Of a stretch of 64,000 bases of DNA, positions 10,901 through 21,769 are shown one piece after another. This DNA is from Craspedostauros australis. Taxonomy: Eukaryota; Bacillariophyta; Bacillariophyceae; Mastogloiales; Achnanthaceae. The DNA lies in the NCBI GenBank assembly GCA_026770025.1, contig JAMXDE010000005.1, forward strand, positions 3,596,001-3,660,000, in the 5' to 3' direction. Position numbers and translations under genes: made by a program. The notes under the pieces were generated by a model. It was not told the DNA's origin. It worked only from the letters and a program-made list of their open reading frames with translations, and ran no database searches. Each line of letters begins with the position of its first letter. The first letter of the stretch is position 1.

Positions 10901-12066
10901 AGACCATGAAGCGGACGGCCGCCCAATACGGATGGAAGATCATCGGCGAGATGCCGGTATGTCGCGACTGCGCGGTCGCGAACGCAAGAGTGAAGAATAT
11001 TCCGAAGGCAACGATTCCAAGAGCAACTCGCCGCGGCGAACGGTTCTTCATTGACATTAGTTACACTAAACACATAAGCTTCGGAGATAAACGCTACTGG
11101 ACCCTGATCGTGGACGACTGCACGAATCATTGCTGGAGTTTCTTTCTCAAGAACAAGAGTGATCAACCAGGATACATCAAACGATTCGTTCAAACGATCA
11201 AGTCACAGACTGGTGAACAACAGATCATCTTCCGAGGAGACAACAGCGGAGAGAACAAATCCACGGAGGATATTCTCATCGATGCAGGACTCAACGTGAA
11301 ATTCGAATACACGGCATCGAACACACCGCAACAGAACGGCAGAGTGGAACGCAAGTTCGCGTACCTCTACACCAAGATCCGCTCCATGCTCAACGGAGCA
11401 CAGCTCAACGAAGAGTATAGGCATGGCCTGTGGGCAGCAGCTGCTAGCACTGCCACCGCCATCGCCAACATCACCGTAGCGAAGAAACAGAAGGAGTCAC
11501 CACATCGACAATTCTTCGGCAACGATCCACCATATGCGGATGCACTCCGCACGTTTGGAGAGGTGGGTGTTGTGAAGACTACCTACGGCGGGATCACCGC
11601 CAAACTCAAGAACAGAGGAGAAGAGATGGTGTTCATCGGATATGCACACCAACATGCATCAGGGGTCTACAACATGTACAGACCATCGACCAAGTCACTC
11701 ATCTGTTCACGGGACATCAAGTGGCTCAACCAATCATACGGACAGTTCCGTGGCTGGGCACCAGCACCGAACATATCCAACGAAACAGGAACAACGGACG
11801 CAGACGGCTTCACAACCATCGGACGGAAGGGAGCAACGCCAAGGACGGCAACGCGTCAAACATCGGAAGCGAAGAGAGTATCTTTCGCTGACAGCAACAG
11901 GTACTACATCCTATCAGACAGCGATGATGAGGATAATGAGGACGACGGAGTAGTGACTCAACTAATGCAGAATAACGAGGAGGATCGGAGCGAATCCAAT
12001 CATGAGGATGACGAAATCCTACCCTCCGGCGACGAAGCCGATGATGACACAGGTGTCACCCCTCCG
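7939..12066 (+). CDS. Copia gag-protease-integrase coding part
   Basis: First part of the polyprotein of the element. It opens with a charged gag region and a capsid-like alpha-helical domain. Two CCHC knuckles follow (CHNCGVYGHRSADC and CNYCGIFGHREAEC), then a long acidic Asp/Glu stretch of about 230 residues. The protease carries the DSGA signature in WLADSGASCHIVNSD. The integrase has an HH-CC-type start (HRMLGHAPLETMK) and core motifs around FFIDISY and RGDNSGEN. The coding region is interrupted downstream by the nested solo LTR. The acidic insert between gag and protease is longer than in textbook Copia elements. Confidence 0.9.
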
Positions 12067-12072
12067 AATACA

Positions 12073-12871
12073 TGTTGGCAAGTTCCGCTCGCGGTAACCT
12101 ACGATCGTGGAAGATGGTGTTGGTTGATAGTCGTCTATTTGCTATTTCATTACGTTGGCACTCCGATACTCTCGGTGTCCGTTCGTTCTCTTGCCCGATG
12201 CTCTCGGCGCTTCAATCTGTTTCGTAGATTCAGTCTCCGACTATGAGTCGGTACGCGAGATCCTCTCTCGCTCCTCTCTGTATTCTCTCTCTCTCTCTCT
12301 CTCTCTCAACATCGTGTGCTCGTGCTACACGATACTCCGTGTTCGATGCGTGCTCTGCATTCGACACTCCGTTCATTCAGTACTGGCTTCTACTCCATGA
12401 GTACTTACCATTTGAAGTTCACCTTCAGTATCCATGATCTTCATGGGTCATCTGATCTTCGCCTCCTGCTCTGACTTGGAGACAGCTGTCGATGTGGTGA
12501 CATGTTGACATCCTGTCAACGTCAGTAGGCGTCCTTCTGCTCTCCAGATGTCACGTTCCATTGGTGATGCAGCAGTCTGTCAGATGATATCGTCATCTGA
12601 GGTTTAGTTGGGAAGTACCTTGAGATTCTCTTGGTACCATTGATGCATGGACGGACGATCTTCTGATTCTCCCAGAAATCGTTATTTGCAAATTTCCTCC
12701 AGAAATCTTGCCCCTTTTCGTGTGTTCCATTTCCCCTGTAATTCTGACGAATCACAGCATACTATCGACACGAGTGTAGTTATACCGTCCAAGTGCGTAT
12801 GAGAGAATAGCGGGTGAACGATGCACATATACACGTACATCTTGACGTATACTCACATGTACATCTCGACA
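12073..12871 (-). mobile_element. Nested solo LTR in the Copia pol region
   Basis: A 799-bp LTR of the same family in reverse orientation, TGTTGG...TCGACA, with the 6-bp duplication AATACA on both sides (12067-12072 and 12872-12877). It is what remains of a full element after LTR-LTR recombination. It is younger than the host element. Confidence 0.92.
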
Positions 12872-12877
12872 AATACA

Positions 12878-14908
12878 CCAGCGAGGTCTACACATGACAC
12901 ACCATCCAGACCTCCACCAAGCAAACCAAGCAAGCGTGATATAGCTAGAAAGGAGAGGATCCGACGTCACGAAGCACGAGGCAGGAAGGGAGAAGCTAAT
13001 CCCAAGTCAACTGCAGGGAAGAGTATTCCCAGAGCTCTGCGTGAGCTCGCAGACTTTAACGAACGAGGTCGAAAGGAAGAAGGCTATGAGAGCGATCCAT
13101 CATCCAATGAGGCGAGTGACGAACTCAGCGACGAGATGATCGACGACTCCAACAACGAAACTACAGATGACGAAGAAATCGAAGACGAAGATGAAGAGAT
13201 CGAGATCACTCACCATAGCACAACTGGATTATATGGGATGAATGCAATCATCACCGACACACCAGCGATCGACATCGGATTGTCGATGCAGGACGAGAAC
13301 AAGGAACCAGAGAAGCACATCGAACCTACAACGTTCGACGGAGCCTTCAATCACCCAGATCCTATCCATCGGAAGGGATATCGAGCAGCCATCAAGAAGG
13401 AGTTCGACTCCATGGATACACGCAAGGTGTACAGCAAGATCAAACGAGACGCCATCCCACGCGGCCGCAGATGCTGCAAGTGCAAATGGTTCTTCAAACT
13501 GAAGCGTGACGGCACACATCGAGCACGACTTGTTGCATGTGGCTATTCGCAAGTTGCAGGAGTAGACTTCCAAGAGCATTACTCACCCGTCATCCATGAC
13601 GTGACCTATCGGGTCATGATGGTGATCATGCTAATCAAGAAGATGGACTGCGCACTCGTCGATGTCGTAACGGCATTCCTACATGGAGACCTCGACGAGG
13701 AGATCTACATGAATTGTCCCAACAGGATGGATCATCAACCAGACGAAGCCCTGACCCTACACAAGCCAATCTACGGACTTGTACAGAGCGCCAGGCAATG
13801 GTTCAAGATGTTGGTATCGACCCTCAAGAATATCAACTTCGAACAGAGCGCAGCAGACCCGTGCCTGTTCTACAGGAAGACGAACGAAGGAAGCATGATC
13901 GTGGCCATCTACGTGGACGATTGCTTCTGTTGCGGAGACTCCAAAGCACTAGAGACCTTCCTGAAGGACATCCAAGGCAGCAAGTTCAAGGTGACAATCG
14001 AGCGCGGACTCGGAGACTACCTCAGCTGCAACATCGAACTGAACCATGACAAGACTAGAGCAACATTGCGTCAACCACATCTCATCCGACACCTCATCGA
14101 AGAGTTTGGAACCAAGGTTGAGAAGATGCAACGCTATGGGACACCGGGAACCCCGGGCCAAATCATCGTACGACCATCCGAAGATAACGGACTGCAGAAG
14201 GTCGGACCGGAAGAACATGCCGAATATCGCCGAGGCGTCGGTATGCTACTCTTCCTCATCAAGCATTCGCGACCAGATGTCGCGAACCCTGTGAGGGAAC
14301 TCTCCAAGGTATTGATCGGGCCTACCAAGGCCGCAATGAAGGAGATGTATCGGATCATCAAGTATGTGATAGATACAAAGGACTATGGATTGAAGATCCA
14401 TCCAGCGCGTCCAGACGACGACGGCTGGGACATGGAGCTCTTCTGCGATAGCGAATATGCAGGAGACAAGAACACGAGAATCAGCGTAGGAGGGTTCATC
14501 CTATACCTGTGCAAGGTACCAATCCTTTGGCGATCCAAAGCACAGAAGGCCGTCACACTCAGCTCATCCGAAGCAGAATACGTTGCCCTTTCCAAAGCGG
14601 CAAAGGAAATCTTCTTCGTCATGCAGCTACTCGAAAGTGTGGGCGTCCCAGTGAAGACACCGATCAAGGTCCGCGTGGACAACATCGGGGCGATCTTCAT
14701 CGCCAAGAACCCATCAACATCCCAACGATCGCGACACATCGATGTGCGCCATCACTACGTGAGGAATATGGTAATCAACAAAACCATCGAAATCATTTTC
14801 GTCAAATCCGAGCAGAACACAAGCGACGGATTCACCAAGAACATCAAGGCCGACTTACAACGCGAACATGAGAAGTCGTACCTTGACACATCGAGAACAT
14901 TCGAATGA
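12878..14908 (+). CDS. Copia reverse transcriptase and RNase H part
   Basis: Second coding part of the same Copia element. After an acidic linker come the reverse-transcriptase blocks (CKWFFKLKRDGTHRARLVACGYSQ, shown here only by its core KWFFKLKRDG; LVDVVTAFLHGDL; the catalytic YVDDCF) and the C-terminal RNase H with DSEYAGDK, LSSSEAEYVAL and VDNIGAIFIAKNP. It ends 20 bp before the 3' LTR. It starts directly after the nested solo LTR. Confidence 0.9.
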   Translation, partial: PARSTHDTPSRPPPSKPSKRDIARKERIRRHEARGRKGEANPKSTAGKSIPRALRELADFNERGRKEEGYESDPSSNEASDELSDEMIDDSNNETTDDEEIEDEDEEIEITHHSTTGLYGMNAIITDTPAIDIGLSMQDENKEPEKHIEPTTFDGAFNHPDPIHRKGYRAAIKKEFDSMDTRKVYSKIKRDAIPRGRRCCKCKWFFKLKRDGTHRARLVACGYSQVAGVDFQEHYSPVIHDVTYRVMMVIMLIKKMDCALVDVVTAFLHGDLDEEIYMNCPNRMDHQPDEALTLHKPIYGLVQSARQWFKMLVSTLKNINFEQSAADPCLFYRKTNEGSMIVAIYVDDCFCCGDSKALETFLKDIQGSKFKVTIERGLGDYLSCNIELNHDKTRATLRQPHLIRHLIEEFGTKVEKMQRYGTPGTPGQIIVRPSEDNGLQKVGPEEHAEYRRGVGMLLFLIKHSRPDVANPVRELSKVLIGPTKAAMKEMYRIIKYVIDTKDYGLKIHPARPDDDGWDMELFCDSEYAGDKNTRISVGGFILYLCKVPILWRSKAQKAVTLSSSEAEYVALSKAAKEIFFVMQLLESVGVPVKTPIKVRVDNIGAIFIAKNPSTSQRSRHIDVRHHYVRNMVINKTIEIIFVKSEQNTSDGFTKNIKADLQREHEKSYLDTSRTFE

Positions 14909-14928
14909 CCGAATGCACATAGGAAGGG

Positions 14929-15723
14929 TGTCGAGATGTACATGTGAGTATACGTCAAGATGTACGTGTATATGTGCATCGTTCACCCACTATTCTCTCA
15001 TACGCACTTGGACGGTATAACTACACTCGTGTCGATAGTATGCTGTGATTCGTCAGAATTACAGGGGAAATGGAACACACGAAAAGGGGCAAGATTTCTG
15101 GAGGAAATTTGCAAATAACGATTTCTGGGAGAATCAGAAGATCGTCCGTCCATGCATCAATGGTACCAAGAGAATCTCAAGGTACTTCCCAACTAAACCT
15201 CAGATGACGATATCATCTGACAGACTACTGCATCACCAATGGAACGTGACATCTGGAGAGCAGAAGGACGCCTACTGACGTTGACAGGATGTCAACATGT
15301 CACCACGTTGACAGCTGTCTCCAAGTCAGAGCAGGAGGCGAAGATCAGATGACCCATGAAGATCATGGATACTGAAGGTGAACTTCAAATGGTAAGTACT
15401 CATGGAGTAGAAGCCAGTACTGAATGAACGGAGTGTCGAATGCGGAGTACGCATCGAACACGGAGTATCGTGTAGCATGAGCACACGATGTTGAGAGAGA
15501 AAGAGAGAGAGAATACAGAGAGGAGCGAGAGAGGATCTTGCGTACCGACTCATAGTTGGAGACCGAATCTGCGAAACAGATTGAAGCGCCGAGAGCATCG
15601 GGCAAGACAACTGGTGTACACCGAGAGGATCGGAGTAACCAAGTAATGAAATAGCAAACAGACGACTATCAACCAACACCATCTTCCACGATCGTAGGTT
15701 ACCGTGAGCGGAACTTGCCAACA
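14929..15723 (+). repeat. 3' LTR of the Copia element
   Basis: 795 bp, very close to the 5' LTR. The main difference is a 40- to 50-bp patch around 15605-15650 that looks more like the LTR at 49564-50360 than like its own partner. Confidence 0.9.
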
Positions 15724-15729
15724 ATGATC

Positions 15730-16387
15730 AGCAGTGCCCACCCAAGGTTACACCCTTTAGCTTGGCTCCTTTCGTCTGCATCTCCATCTTGCGTTCATCG
15801 TGGTTCATCGCTTGCTTAGCTGAGGGTTGGAGAGTACCTACATTCATCAAGTCCATACTCGTAGACCTGTAGGTACCTCTCCTTCGGTCTCCTGTCATCT
15901 CACTGGTCCCACTTCATTTCAGTTCCTCCCTCCGGTCATCTCGATGGTTGCCTTTGGATGTTTGGAACTTATTGTCGTCTGGATCGTGATCTTGGGTGAA
16001 TAGGGATCGCCTCTGTTTCGCTTTCTCATATTAGGTTCTCAGGGACGCGTCGACTTGTTCAGATATATTGGTTGTCGCGCTCATTCGATTCACTCAGGGC
16101 TGGTGTGTTGCCCTCGTCATAGATCTCTCGGTTCCCAACCGTTATCGGGACATGGCCGAGTAGGCCACTGGATGAGGGTGCTTGGATGTCGCATAAGACA
16201 GGTAAGGCCATTGGGCTGTCCGAGTGCAACTGGTTGATTGCTAGGTTGCGGTTTGTCTGGGAGATGCTATTGGGGGTTGCGGCAATCATGGGTATCTTTG
16301 CACTTAATACCATTCCGGTTCCAGTCAGTCCTCATGGGAGCTGCGGTAGAATAAGGTATCTTTGCAAAGTCGTACCCCCGATTCCTG
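15730..16387. other. Unassigned DNA between Copia element and split LTR
   Basis: No convincing reading frame, repeat end or RNA gene. The frames are under 90 codons and overlap on both strands. This could be host intergenic DNA or a decayed insertion. Confidence 0.35.
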
Positions 16388-16537
16388 ACAAGTAGGCATC
16401 CTTCTGCTCTCCAGATGTCACGTTCCATTGGTGATGCAGTGGTCTGTAAGATGATATTGTCATCTGAGGTTTAGTTGGGAGGTACCTCAAGATTCGCTTG
16501 GTACCATACGTCTCCATCGATGGATGGACGGACGATA
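16388..16537 (-). mobile_element. LTR fragment, left half of a split LTR
   Basis: Matches the middle of the inverted 795-bp-family LTR (GTCCTTCTGCTCTCCAG-like start through GGACGGACGAT). It stops at the 21-kb block, and the rest of the same LTR resumes at 37752. The first half of this LTR is missing. It is moderately diverged. Confidence 0.85.
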
Positions 16538-16553
16538 TCCGTAAGGAATTTTT
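16538..16553 (+). repeat. Left outer inverted repeat of the 21-kb block
   Basis: TCCGTAAGGAATTTTT, perfect inverse of 37736-37751, preceded by TA. Confidence 0.8.
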
Positions 16554-16618
16554 CGGGACTGAGGAGTCCACTTACGGCTAAGTGGACTCCTCAGTCCACT
16601 TACCATTTTTGTTGTTTT

Positions 16619-16727
16619 GTAAGTGGACTCCTCAGTCCAGTTACCGTAAGTGGACTGAGGAGTCCACTTACGACCACAAAAAAAGTAGTCGAATTTCGCT
16701 GTTCTGAGAAAAGACTACTTCGACCAC
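16619..16727 (+). repeat. Left long terminal inverted repeat
   Basis: About 109 bp, itself containing two GTAAGTGGACT...AGTCCACTTAC palindromes, then GACCACAAAAAAAGTAGTCG. It pairs with 31652-31759 at roughly 90 percent or better by eye. Confidence 0.85.
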
Positions 16728-16986
16728 TTCACCTCCTCCAAATTCCCAGTTCCTCTTGATTGCGTTCTGACTGTGATGCTGGCGTCGTGTTTTGTCGTGT
16801 TGATTTACGTGTTGCCAACCGCATCCTTGGACTTCAATGGACTTGCAGATGACAACACAGGAACTTTGGATGCGACAACAAGCTTTCCATCGTCCGCTTC
16901 AGCGACATCACCGTTGTTCATTGTCACACGCTCCTCCAATACAATACTGTTTAGTTGTCCACCAGCATCAAGGAGCTTGCTTCATC

Positions 16987-18207
16987 ATGAGTACTTTGCC
17001 TGCCATCACAGCTCTCATCGAGCACACAGCAGATACCACCAACCACAGCGATTATGACACTGACAGCTCATGCGAAGACCGGGTCGTCGATACCCCAAGC
17101 GATCTTGACAGTGACGATGACGACGACATCCTTGGTGTCCACAACAAAAGCAATGTTGACACCAACAATGTTGATACTGGAGTCTACCGCATTGGCAATG
17201 CTCATGTGGTCAATGGTGCATCAGCAGCCACTCTGATCTCTGCCATCGACCCTGCCACCAACGCCATTGTCCCCAACAACACTCACGCCAACACATCCAC
17301 AACCGGCACAACGGCAACCGGCACAACCGCAACCAGCACATCCGAAACTGTTGAACAACCAGCTCTGACAGAAGCAGAACGAGTTGCTTCTATGGGCCTG
17401 CAATGGAAGCTGCTGGATCCCAACACTGCAGAGTTTTGCGTCTCTGTGGGGAAGGCCCGGCAGCAAACCTACGCTCTGCTGTGCGACGAGGTGAAACATC
17501 TTCGCTCCTCCTCATCCGAGCTGTGCAACACCGTATCACCTACTCCTGCGCATTTGGTTGATCTATTGTTAGGTTTGGCATCGCCCATATACCTTTCAGC
17601 ATTTTCAGCTTCGCCGATCAAGATGTCTCCATATGAGTACTTTCAATTCCTCCTCGCATTTGCATGCCAGGTAAAACAGCGCTCCACTGTCAGAGACCTT
17701 TACGATGCAAACAACTTCGAGAACATCCCTGACTTCCCCTCTTCTGCTGTGTACTACGAATTGTGGCGTCGTATCGAAGTGGATGGCAACTCCAAGCAGA
17801 AACGTAAGCGCTATTTTTGGAGCGAACTTCAAAAGAGTTGCAACACTCTCCTGGAGAAGATCTCATTGCGCGATGCAAAAATGGAATGCGTCATCACACT
17901 TGACGACGACAAGGTGCATTCGCATAGCAAAGGGATGACAAGTGGCCTCACCATCAAGCGTCACACTCAGGCGAATCGACCGGGGTTAGTCACAAGCCAA
18001 AATGGGGTTGTCAACAGGTTGCATTTGTTGTATTATTTGCATTCATCCTCTCACTGCCTCTTTTTTCTTGTACAACACAGTCCTGTGGCCATCGCAGGTG
18101 TCCTGACAGCTTCCTCTATGCCCTGCACCATGGCCTTCCTCAGAGAGCGGCACCAAGACAACTGTGAATCTACAATGGAAATAATCAGGGACCAGTTTGT
18201 GTATTAG
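16987..18207 (+). pseudogene. DDE transposase, N-terminal part
   Basis: Start of a DDE transposase. I chose the ATG at 16987 (MSTLPAITALIEHT), which opens an acidic then Thr/Asn-rich tail. A helical region with MSPYEYFQFLLAFA follows. The likely first catalytic acidic motif is VITLDDDKVHSHSKG near residue 310. A 96-bp intron (17985-18080) is probable, joining RPG to PVAIAGVLTASSMP and giving the GPV motif usual after the first Asp in piggyBac-like enzymes. The frame ends at DQFVY, where a foreign segment begins. The rest of the enzyme resumes near 18815. Family relation to piggyBac/IS4 enzymes is an inference from motif order. Confidence 0.6.
17985..18080 (+). other. Probable intron in the transposase gene
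   Basis: GTTAGT donor, pyrimidine-rich run CTCTTTTTTCTTG and ACACAG acceptor. The 96-bp length is a multiple of three, so the frame also reads through. Splicing restores a GPV motif at the junction. Confidence 0.55.
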
Positions 18208-18780
18208 CTCAAACTAGTATTCCTATTAGTCGTGTTAAGATTTAGTCTAGTTAGTCAACTGACCGACTGCTCAGAGTTTGAGCGGGATTGAAGCATGACT
18301 CGATGTCGGTGGGATGGGGTCCCACCCTCGAATCGTGCTCTACTTAAGACGATGTCGCGTGTCCGCTGACTTTGGGTTTGGGCGATCGTGCCATCCCACG
18401 CCACTTATGGGCGTGACATGACGTGTCCTGAACGGACAATCGGGTCAAACCGTTGGATGAACCTTGTTCCCCCAAATTGATCGGAAGAGAGTGAACAACA
18501 GACTCTCTCTCCGACCGTCACGAAATTGATGTCTCCTCTCGGAAATGGCAACATCGACACCACGATGATTGCACGTACGGAGACTCAACGCTCCACTATG
18601 TTACTACTAATAGAGATGTTGCAGATCCAACTATAATGGATGCTGCACATCACATGCTCACAATCCTTTTTGAAAGTCTCATTTGGATTCGTTACAGCTC
18701 TAAAGACTAAGACACACAATCATCAACAACTTCGTTCACCTACTGCACTACCACGGATTGATCACCCTTTGGCGTTCAGT
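18198..18780. mobile_element. Insertion of about 570 bp in the transposase gene, LTR-like
   Basis: Non-coding segment between the DQFV end of one transposase part and the next part. It begins TGTATTAGCTC and contains hairpin-like blocks (GGGATGGGGTCCCACCC; GAGAGTGAACAACAGACTCTC). TTTG occurs at both edges. It may be a solo LTR or a small non-autonomous element. The right boundary is uncertain and no second copy is in this window. Confidence 0.45.
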
Positions 18781-21434
18781 AAGTTCACCTCGTTTTCATT
18801 ATCGTTTTATCATTGTGGATGACGACAATGAACTAGATGACATCCTGATAATGATGGATCGAGGATTCATAGATCTCAAGTTGGTGCAGAGGCTGCTCGA
18901 ACTTGGCGCTGAGATCCAAGGCACGCACAAACGAACAGGGTACCTACCATTTGGGTATGGTCCCCATGGAGCCATCAGCAACAAGCAGATCAACATCCAT
19001 CAGTTCGGACCAAAACGACTTTGGATTGCCGTCACCACACAAATTGCTGGTCGTCCCTTCGAATGCGCCGCATATCGCGACAATGGGAAGGTGGTCCTTA
19101 CTGTCTCCACACAGCCGCATGGATTTGCGTGGGATCTGACTCTCCGCCACGCTTCGGATGAGAAGAAATACAACGCTCGTCTCAATTGCTCATTCGGTGC
19201 TGACCTACAAGACGACCGCTACCATCAATACTTCTCTCTCTTATACTCAAGCCCGCGGCGATCATCATCAGTGCGCGCTGCGTATGCTGCTGCAGATGCC
19301 ATAGACCAAGGCATATTGTCTGGCATCCAACAAGACGATTCCAGCACAGACGAGTCTCCAGGTCCTCAATCTGCTTTGGACGATGGAAAGAAGGCCCTCC
19401 AGTCTGCGATGAAGAAATGGAAGGACCAACTGCATGCTCTGCGTGTGGATGGATTGACTTGCTCGCAGGGAGACCCCCTTTGGTTCATGTTGCGCAAGTT
19501 TGCGCTGACAAGTTCATCCACATATGGCTTGCTCAAATGCGTCTTGGACTGCACCGAGTGGTGCAAACCTCAAAATCAGACCATCTTCCGCCAAGAATCG
19601 TGGGCAGCTGTCGCCAGGTACCTTGGTATCAACCCTGAGGAAACTGTGCAGAAGTTGCGAGACGAACAGGCCTCTCAAAAGGCCTTGCTTGATGCAAAGA
19701 GAGACTACGAGCGGCTCACAAATGAGCAAGACAACTCATCGTCATTGGAGGCCAACATACGAGCCTCGGTTGCGCACTGGTCGGAGAATGACTGCTCAGC
19801 AGAAAGTCTGCACCTGTCTGCACTCGCGCAGCTCTTTTGCGCCGATGGAAACAAGCGTCCAGTCAAGACGTTGCGGAACAAGCTCAGCCTCATCCTGAGC
19901 ACCCATGGGAAGGCAAGTCGCAAGTACTGCGCGATGACACCAAAAACACTTCAAGGGCTGTGCAGGAAGCAGCTCTCGAAGGACATGGGCATCCGTGACA
20001 AGGCTGCAATGATTGCTGCTTTGGCCAGTGCAAACCAAGCCAGCCCATCTCCGAATCTTACAACAAACAACTGCAGGACCAGCACCACATCACCCTGCAA
20101 GAAAGGAGACAGTGCTGCACAGGCAGCTGCGACCCAACAGTCAAGCGATGCTGCAGCCGGCATCAACCACGACTCCGGCAGGTTTGCAAATGCACCTAGT
20201 ACGTCCAGTCGCAGTGCCTCTCCTTCATCTGCATCGTCCGCTTCGGTGTCTGCCACATCGGCTCCTCTTCCATCCACATCTACAATACGCAGAATGAGGT
20301 CATCTGCTTCTAGATGGACGAAGCCATCTCAATCCACATCAAAGTCAAGGCGCACAAATTCCATCTGCCGCCATCGAGGAGAATCTTTGTCTGCTCACCA
20401 CACTTCAACATCTACAACCTCATTCGCCGGCACTTCCGCTTCACCTGCAGCTAAATCTTCCACATCTGCAACTTCAGCATGCGACGCACACCACACTGAA
20501 GCATTCGTAGCTGCGGCATCTGCGCCCAAGACTTTGGGCTCACCTGCATCACAATCCACAGCGTCCACATCTAGCAGGCTGGTCCCTCGCACATCAGGCA
20601 TGCCAGCTTCCGCCACAACAGCATCCAGCGCATCTACCTCTGGTCCATCCACTGCTACCACATCCACATCAAACGCATATGCCTCCAGTAGATCAGAGAC
20701 TTCGGGCACATTGGCATTCACTGACATGTGCCCGCCAGACGAAAACACTGCTGCACATGATAACAGAGGTAGCTCAGAGGACAGCACTCCTTTGTCGCCA
20801 GCCAACAATGCGGATTCAGCCACAGCAGCCGCAAGAAACAGTACCTCCATCCTCCAGCCTGATACACCAAGAGAACGCAACGTACAAGTCGCACCAAGTG
20901 GAGAAGGTGATGGCACCATATCGCCCCAGTTGCTGGAATTGCAGCAACAGCTTGCAAAGATGGCTTTGCAGGCATGGTTCATGAAGCCCCAGCATGGCAA
21001 ATCCAATGCCTACACACGTCTTGGACACGCAAATGAGGAACCACTGATGAGAGCAGCCATGGACTGCGAACATGTGGGTGGAAGCAACTCAACCATCAAG
21101 GCTGCATTTCGCGCTGGCCTCGTCCAGAAACAGAGCAAAGCCTACGCACGTGCTTCCGTCGATTTCCTGAGCATCGTGGGCGATCCAACCAACGACACAC
21201 ATGATGAGGTATTCATCGTGGAGATGAAGACGAGATCAACACAGACAACCAAACTGAAAGAAGAGTCGCATCAGAAGCGTGCGGAGCATGAGCACAATTT
21301 CCCAACCAGCACCCATCTATATCTGAATGCACAAGACGAAAAGTATCGCTCACTCTTCCAGGCAGATGAAGAAATGATTCAGGTGCTTCACCATGCATAT
21401 GTTTATGGTGTGAGAGGAGCTCTGATTGTGATTG
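18758..21434 (+). pseudogene. DDE transposase middle part with PD-(D/E)XK nuclease domain
   Basis: Continues the transposase. Near the start, IMMDRGFIDLKLVQRLLELG followed by GTHKRTGYLPF resembles the second catalytic motif (DRGF, then GT-R) of piggyBac-like enzymes. A helical region follows, then about 250 residues of Ser/Thr/Ala low complexity. The C-terminal third resembles a YqaJ/RecB-type PD-(D/E)XK nuclease. YTRLGHANEEPLMRAAM supplies the G-x-x-NE helix, VDFLSIVGD the Asp strand, and EVFIVEMKTR the ExK strand. A phase-1 GT-AG intron at 21435-21583 ends this part at ALIVIG and leads to the next exon, now displaced by the LINE. The fusion is unusual for a eukaryotic transposase. The nuclease call rests on motif spacing alone. 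Confidence 0.6.
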
Positions 21435-21583
21435 GTAAGTGCGCCTAGTGGCAAATGCAACACAGGTTCTCCATGTCCTGATGGCTTCACTTGATTCCGT
21501 ACCAACCACGTCTTTCTTCTCACACAACTTTGCATCTCTTTTCCATGACCACCGACTCACATGATCGCCCGAATGGGTGGCAG
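21435..21583 (+). other. Probable 149-bp intron
   Basis: GTAAGTGCGC donor and GGTGGCAG acceptor. Splicing joins VIG to DKKAN, and the reading then continues across the LINE target duplication into ILRSVGTRF at 29982. Confidence 0.65.
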
Positions 21584-21585
21584 GA

Positions 21586-21600
21586 GACAAGAAGGCAAAC
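21586..21600 (+). repeat. LINE target-site duplication, left copy
   Basis: GACAAGAAGGCAAAC, identical to 29967-29981. Confidence 0.92.
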
Positions 21601-21769
21601 AAATAAATAAATAACTCAAGGATTAAACCCTCTTATGAGGCTGCGCCGGTGGCGCTTTTCTCCGCCTCCTTTAAACTTCGTGCGCGGCACGAAGGGAGCA
21701 CGGAATCTATGTATTTTTCATGTAGTTGTCGTGTGCATCTCATTCATGATGCTGCTTCTGCCGATGTCG
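21601..21769 (-). other. LINE 3' UTR and tail
   Basis: Short 3' region after the ORF2 stop, ending in the tetranucleotide tail. It contains a GC-rich hairpin (GCGCCGGTGGCGC) that may serve as the reverse-transcriptase recognition structure. Confidence 0.6.

Larger units (their letters stand above)
7062..15723 (+). mobile_element. Copia LTR retrotransposon with nested solo LTR
   Basis: A Copia (Pseudoviridae-like) element with two 795-bp LTRs starting TGTCGAG and ending CCAACA, flanked by a 6-bp target duplication ATGATC (7056-7061 and 15724-15729). Internal parts in order are gag with two zinc knuckles, protease, integrase, reverse transcriptase and RNase H. A solo LTR of the same family sits inside pol in reverse orientation with its own 6-bp duplication. 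The two outer LTRs are nearly identical except for one short patch, so the element is young. Apart from the nested insertion I see no other major break. Confidence 0.92.
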
